Part shown: positions 45,519-56,478 of the stretch, in pieces | How the letters are laid out: every line of letters starts with the position of its first letter | Numbering within the stretch: position 1 is the stretch's first letter | DNA from: Spinacia oleracea | Lineage: Eukaryota > Streptophyta > Magnoliopsida > Caryophyllales > Amaranthaceae | Assembly: GCF_020520425.1 (NCBI RefSeq) | Contig: NC_079492.1 | Location: 104,877,157-104,941,156 of the forward strand | Reading direction: 5' to 3' | Length of the DNA stretch: 64,000 bases | Translations under genes and position numbers: made by a program | The notes under the pieces: generated by a model | Told to the model about the DNA's origin: nothing | The model's input: the letters and a program-made list of their open reading frames with translations, nothing else | The model's database searches: none

Positions 45519-48439
45519 AGTAGCTGATGTTCCTTTAGTAGCCAATGGTGCTTTAGTAGCCGATGGTGCTTTAGTAGCCGATGGTGCTTTAGTAGCCAAT
45601 AATGCATTAACTTTTGTACATGCATCGGTTTTAGTACTTCCATGAACATATGAATCATTTGAGGTTTCATTTGTTAAATTGTTTTCCTAAAATTGACACA
45701 AAATGAAAAGACATTCAAAAACAGAAATTTAAATATTCATTTTAAAGAATTAAATATTACTATCTACCTTGTCCGATGATTCTACATTTTTATCAACAGC
45801 AGCACCTCTTCTAAAATATTTTGGAGGTGGCTTCGGAAAAGAAGCATCAACCTGAAAAATTAATAGTGATCATTTATCAGATAATAATGTTAATATATTT
45901 ATAACTAAATGATCAAACTTTGCAAGGATAACAACCTGAAATAGTGAAGGATCTAGTACAACTAGATCAGATGAGTCATTAAGAGAATTAGAGAAAATCA
46001 CAGGAGCACCAACTTCATCCAACTCCTGCAAAAACCAAGCAAAAAAAAACAAAAAAAAAGAATGTTCAATTAGTTATGTGCAAATGATCAATTTATAAAA
46101 AATATATGTTCAATATTAATAAATATTTACCATGACTGTAGATTGAGCCTTAAACCTTGTTGCATCTGTAAATATTGCTTTTCTCTTCCTCCAATTCCCT
46201 TTAACTTTATTGTAGATTTTCCCAACTGTACTCTTCAATCTGTCATTCCTCTCACATTTTTTCCTTAAATTCTGTGGGTTTTTTACTAAGGGCACAAAGA
46301 TATCTTCACCCTCTTTAGGATCAGAAAAATCAATTGTACCCCTAATACTCTCCACTTTTTCTTTTAAAAGACCAAAGGCAGAATCAACCTCAGCCCTAGC
46401 TTGAAGAGAATCTTGACTAGACATAACAAGCTTAACAAAATTCCTAAGGGTTTGTGCCCTCCAAACAGAAGCCGCAACTATATTGGACTTTTCACCATCA
46501 TCTTCAACCAAATGACTGCACATAGCCGCTTTTGTCCACCTCTTCAATATATAGAGATTGGGAATCTCTGGGACACAATGCACATGATAAACACGAAGCG
46601 CATGAGAACATAAAAACCCATTTCAGTAAAATACTGACAAGTACAATCCACTGCAAAAGTCTCTTCGTTAAACTGAACTTCATGTTTAATCAAGTCTTTT
46701 TTAGGCCTCCACACATAATAACTTTTCTCTGTAGCTGTGTTTCCGTGTTTTTCTTCTTGAGAACATGCCATACCTTTAAGAAATTGTTCTTCAAACAAAA
46801 CATATGCTTCTATAGTGTAAATCTTTCTCGCATGAAGAAGAATTCCTATATTTCCAGCTGCAACTTCTGGTCTACCTTTCCAATTTCTGTAGTCATGACC
46901 ATTCTCTTTGCTCCTCCACTCAGAAATAACATCCAAAAAAACATGATAAAAATCACATAAGCCTTGTGTCTTATCAAGTCGATGGGAAACTGACTTCTTG
47001 GTAGTTTCACAACGCTGTGATGATAACACACCACCAGACCAATAGTTCTTAGAATAAGCAGGACACCACATCTCTCTGATTGTATATAAATTCTTCAACC
47101 ATGGATTTTCAACGCATTTATAGTGAGTCAACATTCTGAAAAACAAAATGTTCAATATAAAAATCAAATTTGTTCATCAAAATATACCTATTTGTTCAGA
47201 GTCAGAAAAAGCATATAACTTGGTAATAACATGAAATAATAAAATGTTCATTTCTTTATAAGTAAATACTCATAAGATTACAAGTACATATTATTTATTA
47301 ATTTGAAGTAAATAAGTAATACAAATTAATTACCTTGGCCAATGATATTCAAACTCAGCAGCAGTTTCACAATACTTCAGAAGATAATTGAATATGTCAG
47401 AAAAACCATCTAAAGCTCTATACTGCCCAATATGCTTCTTTGAATTCTCCCCAATATGCCACGTACATAATCTATGTCTAGTATCTGGAAAAACATTCCT
47501 TATCCCAGCAGCAATGGATGGAGTTTGGTCTGTCATAATGGTTATTGGAGGATTTCCACCCATTGATGTAAGGAAAGTTTGAAAAAGCCAATTAAAAGAT
47601 TCTGTTTTTTCATTGATAACAAAACCCATTCCAAACATAACATTATTAGCATGATGGTTCATACCAACAAAAGGAGCACAAATCATATCATATTTATTGG
47701 TCCTATAAGTAGTATCAAAAACCAATAAAATCCCCAAAATAATCATAATCTCTCTTCATCCTACCATCACGCCAAAAGAAACTTAAAAGTCCATCTTCTT
47801 CACTAAGCTCAAAGTCATAATAAAAACCTTCTTCACTGGAATTTCTCTGAGCAAAATACTTGATTAACTGATGACAGTCATGACCTTCAAGTTTATTAGC
47901 TTTTGCACGTGATAAAGCATTATAAGCATCACTAGCTGTAAAACCAACCATAGGAGATCCGCCTACTTCTTTCCTCAAAACCCTCAAGGTATCAGACACT
48001 TTAACACCACTAGCTTTTAAAGTAGACATAAAGTAAAGAGCCTCATTACTAACCTTCCTTTGTGATCTTATCAAATGCCTCTTATTTAGAGGAACCATAG
48101 CATGATTATGAATCATATTATGATTCACAACCGTCCACACACCATCCTTACCAATAGAAAACTGAACAAAAGCAGTACACCCAGTACGCGTATCCAATCT
48201 AGCATAAGACCTTGTTCTCTTCCTTTTTTCATCTTTAACCCCTTCGCAGCTACACAAGAACCGTTTCATAGTATAAAGTTCACTGTTTTGACGTTTCCGA
48301 CCTTTCCCAACCCTAATACCAAAACCTTTACTAAAAGCATATTCATTATACAAATCATAAGCTTCGTCTTCATTTTTAGCTTCCTTCATCATTAACATAG
48401 ATTCTGACCCTTCAACAAAAAGACTTACTTCCTTATTCA

Positions 48440-49290
48440 CTGCGAATGGAAGAAATGTTCAATGTTAAATTAGTGATTGTTCAATGTTAATATTGTGAAT
48501 GATCAATTTCAATAATAACTAACATTTTGAAATTTTAAATGTTCAATATCCTTAAATAAAATGTTCAATATTAAAATAATAATGTTAAAAATATTAAAAT
48601 AGCATGTCCATGTTTAAATAGGTGTTGTTCAATGTACTTAAGTAAAATGTTCATTACGAACATAGGTATTATTAAAAATATTAAATAAAATGTTCATTGT
48701 AAAATAGATAATGATCAATAAATCTTAATAGAAAGTTCAATATAATACAATAGAATGTTCATTATCTAAATAAAAAAGACACAATACATTTCAATGCAAT
48801 GTTCATTACTAATATACGTAACATTCAAAGTCATTAAATAAAATGTTCATTATTATTGTAGACAATATTCAATTTCCTTGAACTGAATATTCATAATTTG
48901 TTAAGAATGTCATAACTAAACAATGAACAATTTTTTCTTTTAGGACAGAACAATTCAAAAATTCATAACATAATATGTATTTTATCAAAATATATAATGT
49001 TCATAAGATCTGAGCTAAAAATTCATTAACATTATATACATTGATAATAAATAAAATTATGAATAAAAATCGAACAAAAAACTAACGTACAATTGCAAAA
49101 AAAATAAGAAATTCTGCAGATAACCAAAACAAAGATACAAATCAAAATCGAAATATCCAGCGAAAACACGAAAAATAAAAAAATTCTAAACACATTTTAT
49201 CCAAAATCAAAATATAAAATCGAACACAATCAAAACCAAAAACATTGAAATCAAAACAAATAAATAAAAATAATAAAAATGTAAACTTAC
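48440..49290 (-). other. Transposase intron 1, TGTTCA-rich on the + strand
   Basis: About 850 bp intron. I count about eleven TGTTCA and one TGAACA on the + strand between 48430 and 49080, so the word runs antisense to this gene. Confidence 0.6.
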
Positions 49291-49502
49291 ATTCTGACAT
49301 CAATGTACTTAAAATTCCAGAATTAGATTCGAAAAGAGCTTCAGAATTATCCATAACTGCGAGCTCCATCGAAACAGAGGAGAGAGAAAATAGGAGAGAG
49401 AAAAAATCGAAATAAACCCTAAGAACAAAAATTGCGCAACTTGAAGAAGAGGTAACAAAAAAAAAAGTTAGGAAACTTAGGAAACTTAGGAAAAAGATGC
49501 TG

Positions 49503-49596
49503 AACGACGTCGTTTTCGGGGGGTACAGCCAGCGCTGGCTGTACCCGCATCACACGACGTCGTTTGGTTAGGGGTACAGCCAGCTTGGCTGTACCC
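49503..49596. repeat. Right palindromic end of the MULE
   Basis: From inside to outside: AACGACGTCGTT (49503-49514), a perfect 26-bp palindrome GGGTACAGCCAGC/GCTGGCTGTACCC (49521-49546), ACGACGTCGT (49554-49563), and a near-perfect 25-bp GGGTACAGCC...GGCTGTACCC (49572-49596). This mirrors the left end. Confidence 0.85.
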
Positions 49597-49736
49597 GGGG
49601 GCAGCCAAAAAATTGCGATACTTTCCTTTATACTAATCTTGCTGACGTTTTAAAAAGAAATCAGTAAAAATAAAATTACATATATGCTAATTTCTATAGC
49701 TAACTCAAAATTAAAAGTTTAAACATAAAATTGAAA

Positions 49737-50483
49737 TGTGGCAAATAAGCCCCAAGAATTAACTCTCATGTGCAAATTAGCCTCCTTACTATTAATCGTA
49801 GCAAATTAATCCTATTACTTTAAAAATTGTGCAAATTAAAACTCCCATGTAACATACCAATATTTTCCGATGAGATACAATCTGAATGAGAAAAAGCCCA
49901 ACAGAAAACCACCATTATTATTGACCAAAAAGAAGATCTTAGCAGGAAAATCTAAACTATGCAGTACTCGTATTAACTAGAAACTTAAATGCATAGCATA
50001 ATTACAAAACAAGTTGTCAAAAACTCAAATCTTCTAAAGGCGGGGTTGAAAGCACTTAGTCTTCGTCCGCTTATAAATTCTAATTGAGTCAACCAATTGG
50101 GGAGGAAGGAAGGTGAGTTTTGTCTTGGGGTGGACACGAAAGGTTGCAGGATTCGATCAACCTATGCCCCGTGAAGGAAGACAGAAAAATGTAGGAGGAG
50201 ATGAAAGAGGTTTGGGATGGCAGAGATGAAAATACGAAATGGAGGAGATGACTCATGATTGCAGGAGGAGAGAGAAAATAGTGTAATTGTAATATTCCGG
50301 TGAAATTGAAAATGTACGGATGTATTCCGGCTAAATTATAAATTTAAGGTTAGATTGGGCCGAAAAATAACTTTTAGGTGTTAATTGAACATATTACAAA
50401 AGATATGGGGTTAATTTGCTTCAATTAATAGTAAGAAGGCTAATTTGCACATTAGAGTTAACTCTTGGGGCTTATTTGCCACA
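49737..50483. mobile_element. MITE with long inverted ends, about 747 bp
   Basis: Starts TGTGGCAAATAAGCCCCAAG and ends with the inverse, CTTGGGGCTTATTTGCCACA. The pairing extends inward for roughly 70 bp through GTGCAAATTAGCC and CTTACTATTAAT. No target duplication was clear. The superfamily is unknown; it has no ORF. Confidence 0.65.
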
Positions 50484-50732
50484 TACGCCCATAAAATAAT
50501 ACGGAGTAATGAAGCAAGTAAACAAGTGGTAGATTAGTTCTACATTCTGTATAAATTCTACAGCCCAGTAGCCTACCAAGCTCACTCATGAGGAAAACTT
50601 GATCAAACTTTAATTCCAGCCCAACTCCATGTGGGCTTTTAGCCCAGTTTCTATTTAATTTACTCATACTCTTCATATATTTTTAACGGTTATAATTACT
50701 ACTTGCGTGTTAGCGTCCGTAATTAATTATGA

Positions 50733-51514
50733 GTAAGGCCCTATTCTTTTGGACTTAATTTCATTTTTATTTATTTCAGTTCAGACGTTCAGTTTAGCTC
50801 CATTCAGTTTAGTTCAACTTCATCAAGTTCATCTTATTATTATGATATTAATAATCTTATTTTATTATTTTGTTTATTATTATAATATTAAAAAAAAGGA
50901 AAATTTGGTAATATTAATCCAACCTTTGGCCGGTTTTCTTTTATTAATCCCACCTACAACATATTTTTTAATAATCCCACCTTTACTACCCAACGACTTT
51001 TATTGGGCTTAAGTGACCGATAACTGGTGAAAAAATCATCGAGATGGTGATGAATTGATGATGATGACTGAATACATCTAGAGAGAGTACTTCCACGTAG
51101 GGATATATTACCGCCGACAATAGGTTTATGACGTGTTGGGCCCAATAAAAGACGTTGGGTGGTAAAGGTGGGATTATTAAAAAATATGTCGTAGATGGGC
51201 TTAATAAAAGAAAATCGGCAAAAGGTTGGATTAATATTACCAAATTTTCCTAAAAAAAAATACCAATTACTTCATATTATTTATTATTATTTATTAATTA
51301 ATACGTCTAATTATTTATTTAATTTAGTTATTAATTATTTACTAACTATTATTTACTGTTTATCAATTATCAATTACGGAGTATTATTTAGTATATATTA
51401 GTTATTACGGTATTTATTATTTATTCAGTTTCATTCACCTCAGTTTAGTTTCGCTCCATTCAGTTCATTTCAGTTCAGTGCAGCCAAATAAAACTCAGAA
51501 GAACAGGGCCTTAC
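50733..51514. mobile_element. MITE with GTAAGGCCCT ends, about 780 bp, carrying a nested element
   Basis: Left GTAAGGCCCTATTCTTTTGG and right (inverse) GTAAGGCCCTGTTCTTCTGA form terminal inverted repeats. Sub-ends are rich in TTCAGTT words. A foldback element lies inside at 50898-51251. The target duplication is unclear, so the superfamily is not assigned. Confidence 0.65.
50898..51251. mobile_element. Foldback MITE nested in the preceding element
   Basis: Two arms of about 110 bp (50898-51009 and 51138-51251) start GGAAAATTTGGTAATATTAA and pair with about ten mismatches. Almost the whole element could form one hairpin. Confidence 0.75.
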
Positions 51515-54500
51515 AAGTTCATTTTTGGTAATTTTACAGCCCACTCCTAGACCTGATAAAATATAGCCCGACCTGCTGGCCCGGCTCAATAAGTATGCAT
51601 TTTAAGAGCAAAATCCGAGCCCGACCGAAGGCCCATTCAGTCCAAAAAAACCCTCACTTAATATATGGGTTCGGGCATAATTTTTCGTGTTAAAGTCCGG
51701 CCCAACCCGAATTTTGATCACTTTTACCCACTCACCACTCCCCATTCTTTATTATTTCCAATTTCCAATACAATCACAAACAAATGTTTTTTTTTAACTT
51801 TTAACACCATTTGTTTTTTTTTATCTATTTCTTTATTGTCAACTATACCCTACTTACTTCATTTTTGGAAAATAAAAATATAGAATAACAATATAACCCC
51901 AACCAAAGTAGAAATCATAAATTTATTTTATTTTCTTTAAATTGGCAACAATTTATTTATTTTATTTAAATAGAAACATGTTGCATCATGTACCGATTCA
52001 GATTCTTATTTTCAAAAACACGTTACAACAGGTTTTGGTTACTGGAATTTTAACAAGTTATCCTATTATGTTCTCCCTACATGTACGTGTATGAAGTATG
52101 AATACGGATAGTTGGATCATAGTTCTTCTTTTAAGTTATAATCGATCAAGTTATGGTGGGTGGGTAAAAAAAATATAGCTTCTAAATGCAGATATTATTT
52201 TCTAAATGCAAAAATAAAAATTATTAAACTGCCAAAATAATTAATTAATTAATTAATTAAAAGGGTTAAAAAAAATTGCCAGCAAATTGATAAAAACGAT
52301 TTAAAATAAATCCCACCAAACTAGAAGAGCTTTTGTTAGACTATGAAACTTATGTTAACAATTATGGCTATGAAATTGCAGTGTCCTTATGCGGTAGAAA
52401 TAGTTGATAAAAACTTATCCTATGTATCTGAGTATAATATTATTTCATACGTTCTTATTTACACGACACAATTGGGTTTTGGATACTATTCACACAAACT
52501 TCTTTAACTTCTTTTTGTTATTTATACTCAAGAAAAACATAGTCATGTGGGGTGTTATTAGATTCGTCTCAATAAATATTTTTTAAATATCAGTTTTTTA
52601 TAATATTTTCTTATCTATAATTGAACATATTAATGTTTGAAATCGTACATTGACAAACGTACTTAAATAATTTTGAAAAGAAAAGATAAAGTATTTGTTA
52701 AGAACCCCATAACTGTGTACATCTAATAATTTTAAAATCGGGAGTATCAAGAGTATAGATAGTGGATTAGGAGAGAGTTAACATCACAAGTTCACGGACT
52801 CTTTAATTAATTAAGGTAATTTTGTAATTTTTATTTTTGTATTTAAAAAATAATATCTGCATTAAGTAACACAAAAAAAAAGATACAGTGATTATTTTTT
52901 TTAATTGAGTGCCAAAGTAATTGGGCCATGGATCCGTAAAATATGTCGTCTCCGTTGCTAAATTTCAAACCCACAATAGATGAGGCTGAGTTGACAGTTG
53001 GGCCCACGGGCCTAAAAATTCAGAACCCAGACATGCTGTAGGGCCCTTTCACCCCCCAACACTCTCTGAATTTCTATCATATCAAACAGAAAAGCAGAAC
53101 TAAAGGCCTAACTTCATGACTCATCATACATTCATACTTACTTCCTCTTCCTTTCATATCATTTCTCAATTATTACGGAGTAGTATCGACTTATACATGT
53201 CATAACTTTTATTTTTATTTTTTTCTCAAAAGTTTGCGGGCGACTTCTTTTTTTCACGATTTTTGTAAAATTATTGTCGGACATTTAGTAAATTGTCAAA
53301 ATATATGTCATGCCATCCAACTCTATTCACTTTGTCATATTAATGAAATGGTCTTGAAAATAATACTGATCATGATCTCACAGTTAAAAGCAAAGTGTTT
53401 AGATATCTGATAAGAAATACAGTTGTCAAAATAATGACATAGTCTTACACCCAGACTACCCAGTTGTCATATTAATGAACATGGTCTCACAATGTATTTG
53501 TTGTACGACATTTAGTAAGTCATCGATACATTGTTACACCATCCATCTCCGATATTAATAATTGTGATTGGATTTTCGAATGACATTATTATTAACAAAC
53601 TAATGAAATACATCTTTGGGGTTGTATTATCGTAAAGAAAGAAATTGTAGGTTAAAGAATTTAAAAAGTAAAAAAGTAAACTACTTTTAAAATGATTAGT
53701 ATTTGAAATCTAAGTGTTGAATTATTAACAAAAATGATTGGTCAAAGATACACTTAGGACATATAAAGTGCAATTAGAGCAATGATAAGAGAGTGTTATC
53801 GGCCCTTATGACCTTATCTAATTTGCTACTAGGAGTATAATTGAATTGTATGGTGGAAGTTTGATAATGTGGGACCCAAGAATATGAGTTTATTTGTGTG
53901 CTTATAGCTGAGTTATACCTCCCTGTAAATGGGTCAGTTTGGTCCTTTTTGTAGTACAAATTTTACTTTCTTCTCTTTCTTTTTTACCAGGACGTGCAGT
54001 AATTGCTTGATCTGGAGTGACTGAGTAGTTGTTCTGAAGAATATAACCGTCACATCAGAAATGAAATTCACCCTGCTTTTTTTGGTTGTTGATTTTCATA
54101 TCTTTAACTTTGTTCTCCACTATTTTGTGTTGCACCAAAAATGTAATAGCACAATTATTGACATCTAACAACAAAATACTGAACATTATTCTGATAGAGA
54201 ATCACAAATTGAAACAAGAAGAACAGACAATTTGCTTGCTCCTTGCTCCTTACCACAATAGAAAACCCCTTCTGTTATTATCTTGTTGACATGTCTTTTT
54301 TCCTGTTGAATTATGTTTTTCCTTTGTTCATGAGACCACTACGTATAATTGTATTCACAGGTCACACACAGGTCCGCCAAAATCAATCCCCCTAACACTG
54401 TGGTCTAAAAATCCGTACAATCTCTTTGTAATTGCATAAAGGAGACATATTCCATTTGATCCCATCTCATCAGTCATCACCCCTAAAGCCAATAAGCTTC

Positions 54501-55453
54501 GTGCTTACTGGCGTGGGAGGAAGGGACGGGCCGGGTTAGATGATGAATCCCGTGGTTGTTAAAAAAAACGTCGATTGATAGACATGGGATGGTAGATTGG
54601 TAGTAGCTAGTAGGACCAAGGAAGTTGTGGTTACAGGCTTACAGCTAAAGGTGGTCTGGAGTTGCATATAAGGTCACAACATTCATCACAAAATGCTTAT
54701 TTAGCTTCCCTCCAAACACAGGGCTCCTCTTTGAAAGGACATCAACTGCTCTCTTTTTTGTAAATGTCCAGCACTTATATTGCTTCCTATTCTTCACTTT
54801 TAACATTTTTCACTTTGCTCAAATTTTACCTAACTTTATCTCTAATATTGCTTGCCTTTCTTAGCTGTTACACCCATAATAATTAATCAAACTTTATTAT
54901 GGAGTATGTCATTTTCTACCAAAATCAAAGACTATAGACCAATAAAATTAAACATGAATATAAAAGAATATAGATAGAAATTATGTTAATTGTCAAATTG
55001 TAAACTACGGAGTATCCATTTACTATTTACTACTAGTAGCCTAGTAGCTAGTACCACACTGTATTTCTAATTATAGAAGAGTTCATTCAATTATCTGATA
55101 TTATTAGTTGTCACTTCATTACTTCATGATATCGACATAAGTTACACGAATAGCCTTTAAAATGGTGCGGGGTATGTAATTTCAACGCTTCTTCATCATC
55201 TGCGCGGAGTACCTTAAGAGCCCTTCTGATAGCCGGCGGCCGGCTATAAATAATGTAAATAGGAATGAATTTCAAGGTAACGTTGATAGGAAAATCAATA
55301 TCATTTCAATGATAATGCTAGTTTACTCAACTTCTTTATATTTTCTTAATAAGTTTCTATTACCATCCATTATAAGTTACGACTTACCAGAGTGATATTA
55401 GATTAAAATGCAAATTTATATAGAAAGCATCAGATTTGAGATAAGGTTTCATT
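51515..55453. other. Gene-free stretch
   Basis: AT-rich sequence with short ORFs only and no recognisable domain. A patch at 51530-51720 repeats GGCCCG/CCGAGCCC-like words, perhaps an old MITE. Short AT-tandem runs occur (TTAATTAATTAATTAATTAA near 52240). No tRNA or other RNA gene seen. Confidence 0.4.
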
Positions 55454-55996
55454 CACTACAAGAAATTGTACTATTAACGACTGGAAATCCCGTCGCTAAA
55501 AGCCAATAATTGTTTATTAACGACGGGATTTTCCGTCGTGAACCCGTCATAAAAGGGGTCCGTCGTTAATGGAAAATCCCATCGTAAAGACATTTACGAC
55601 GGTTGTTCCCGTCTTTGTTGGGTTGTTATCCCCGTCGCAAAAGTCTTTCGGCAACTTTTGTGTAAGACCGCCTTACGAAAAGACCACTTTGATTGCTTAA
55701 CTAATTGGTTTTATTGCTTAACTAATTGGTTTCATTGTTTAACTTATTAGTTTCATTGGTTTACTAATTGGGTTACATTGCTTAACTAATTAGTTCCAGT
55801 GCGTAACTAATTGATTCCAGTGCTTAACTAATTGATTCAATTGCTTAACTAATTGGTTCCATTGATTAACTTATATGACAGCAAAATGGTCTTTTGTGTA
55901 AGACCGCCTTATATAAAAGTTTGTAAAAGTCTTTTTGCGACGGAATTTTTACCCGTCGTTATTAGGTTGTCATAAAAAATACAAATTCTTGTAGTG
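55454..55996. mobile_element. CACTA-type MITE, 543 bp, with internal minisatellite
   Basis: CACTACAAGAAATTGTACTA at the left and AATTCTTGTAGTG at the right, flanked by the 3-bp duplication ATT, as expected for CACTA elements. Interior words CCGTCGTTAA and CCGTCGTAAA recur in both orientations. It is interrupted by a repeat block at 55650-55925. Confidence 0.8.
55650..55925. repeat. Minisatellite bounded by repeated TTTGTGTAAGACCGCCTTA
   Basis: About eight units of a 20-21 bp repeat (TTGCTTAACTAATTGGTTCC type, 55690-55875) sit between two copies of TTTTGTGTAAGACCGCCTTA (about 55657 and 55893). AAAGACCA and TGGTCTTT inside these flanks are inverted. This may be a second small element nested in the CACTA MITE. 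Confidence 0.65.
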
Positions 55997-56155
55997 ATTA
56001 TCATAAACGTCTTGTCAAATAAAACTTAAATTTATTACCATTATCTACTACTAGATGGGACGTAATAATTATACTACTCCGTATGAGTAATATATTCTAT
56101 TGAAGAAAATGTGACAACTTTTAGTAAACGTTGTAAAATGACGGTATATTATAAA

Positions 56156-56478
56156 GGGTGATGATAAAGGTCGCAAGTTGCGACAATATTTAGTTGTCGC
56201 AATCTTACGTGTTAGAGTTTAATTGGTACATGTATGTGCCACGTAGACTAGGCGTCATCATAATATTTTTACTATGAAATTATGTAAATACGGTAATCAA
56301 TATAAATAAGGAAACAAATTAGAATATTAAGATTTTCCTACCTTTTTTTTGAAACATGAATAATAGAATATATAAGTTAAATATTTTAATTTCCTATTTA
56401 AATCGCGACACGTAAGCATGCCATGTCATCATTGTGACACGGCTTAAAGGTCGCATGTTGCGACCTTTATCATTTTCG
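56156..56478. mobile_element. Mutator-type MITE, 323 bp (copy of the 7645-7980 family)
   Basis: Inverted ends GATGATAAAGGTCGCAAGTT and CGACCTTTATCATTTTCG, with a perfect 9-bp target duplication TATTATAAA (56147-56155 and 56479-56487). Confidence 0.85.

Larger units (their letters stand above)
45117..49369 (-). pseudogene. FAR1-type Mutator transposase gene, six exons
   Basis: Exons on the - strand: 49369-49291, 48439-47334, 47135-46131, 46025-45936, 45851-45768, 45686-45117, all with GT-AG borders. Start MELAVMDNSE is the first ATG after a promoter-like leader. The FAR1 DNA-binding domain with its C...C...H...H ligands runs to NHNMIHNHAMV. The MULE catalytic core has Asp in VFDTTYRTNKYD and Asp in IMTDQTPSIA, then CTWHIGEN. 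A SWIM zinc finger begins CTCQYF and is followed by LYILKRWTKA. The C-terminal tail has ATKAPS repeats and RFEYDIKSAFDLGLSPSPMV. Such enzymes cut and move MULEs; FAR1/FHY3 are domesticated relatives. One frameshift lies near 47735 (before the first Asp), another near 46615 inside the SWIM finger, and a TAG at 45324 interrupts the last exon. So this copy is inactive, though only lightly decayed. Confidence 0.88.
13177..49596. mobile_element. Composite Mutator-like element (MULE) with transposase and Ulp1-like protease genes, invaded by two copia elements
   Basis: Bounded by palindrome-rich inverted ends. Left: GTACAACC...GGCTGTACCC, then an ACGACG palindrome. Right: the same order inverted, ending GGCTGTACCC at 49596. 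Between them lie a FAR1-type MULE transposase gene on - and a C48 protease gene on +, converging at 44.3-45.1 kb. Removing copia-1 and copia-2 leaves about 16 kb. Plant MULEs that carry captured Ulp1-like genes are known (for example Kaonashi/KI-type elements). I found no convincing 9-11 bp target duplication; an 8-bp TTTATACT match (13133-13140, 49627-49634) is the only candidate and does not abut the palindromes. Exact termini are therefore uncertain by tens of bases. Confidence 0.7.
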
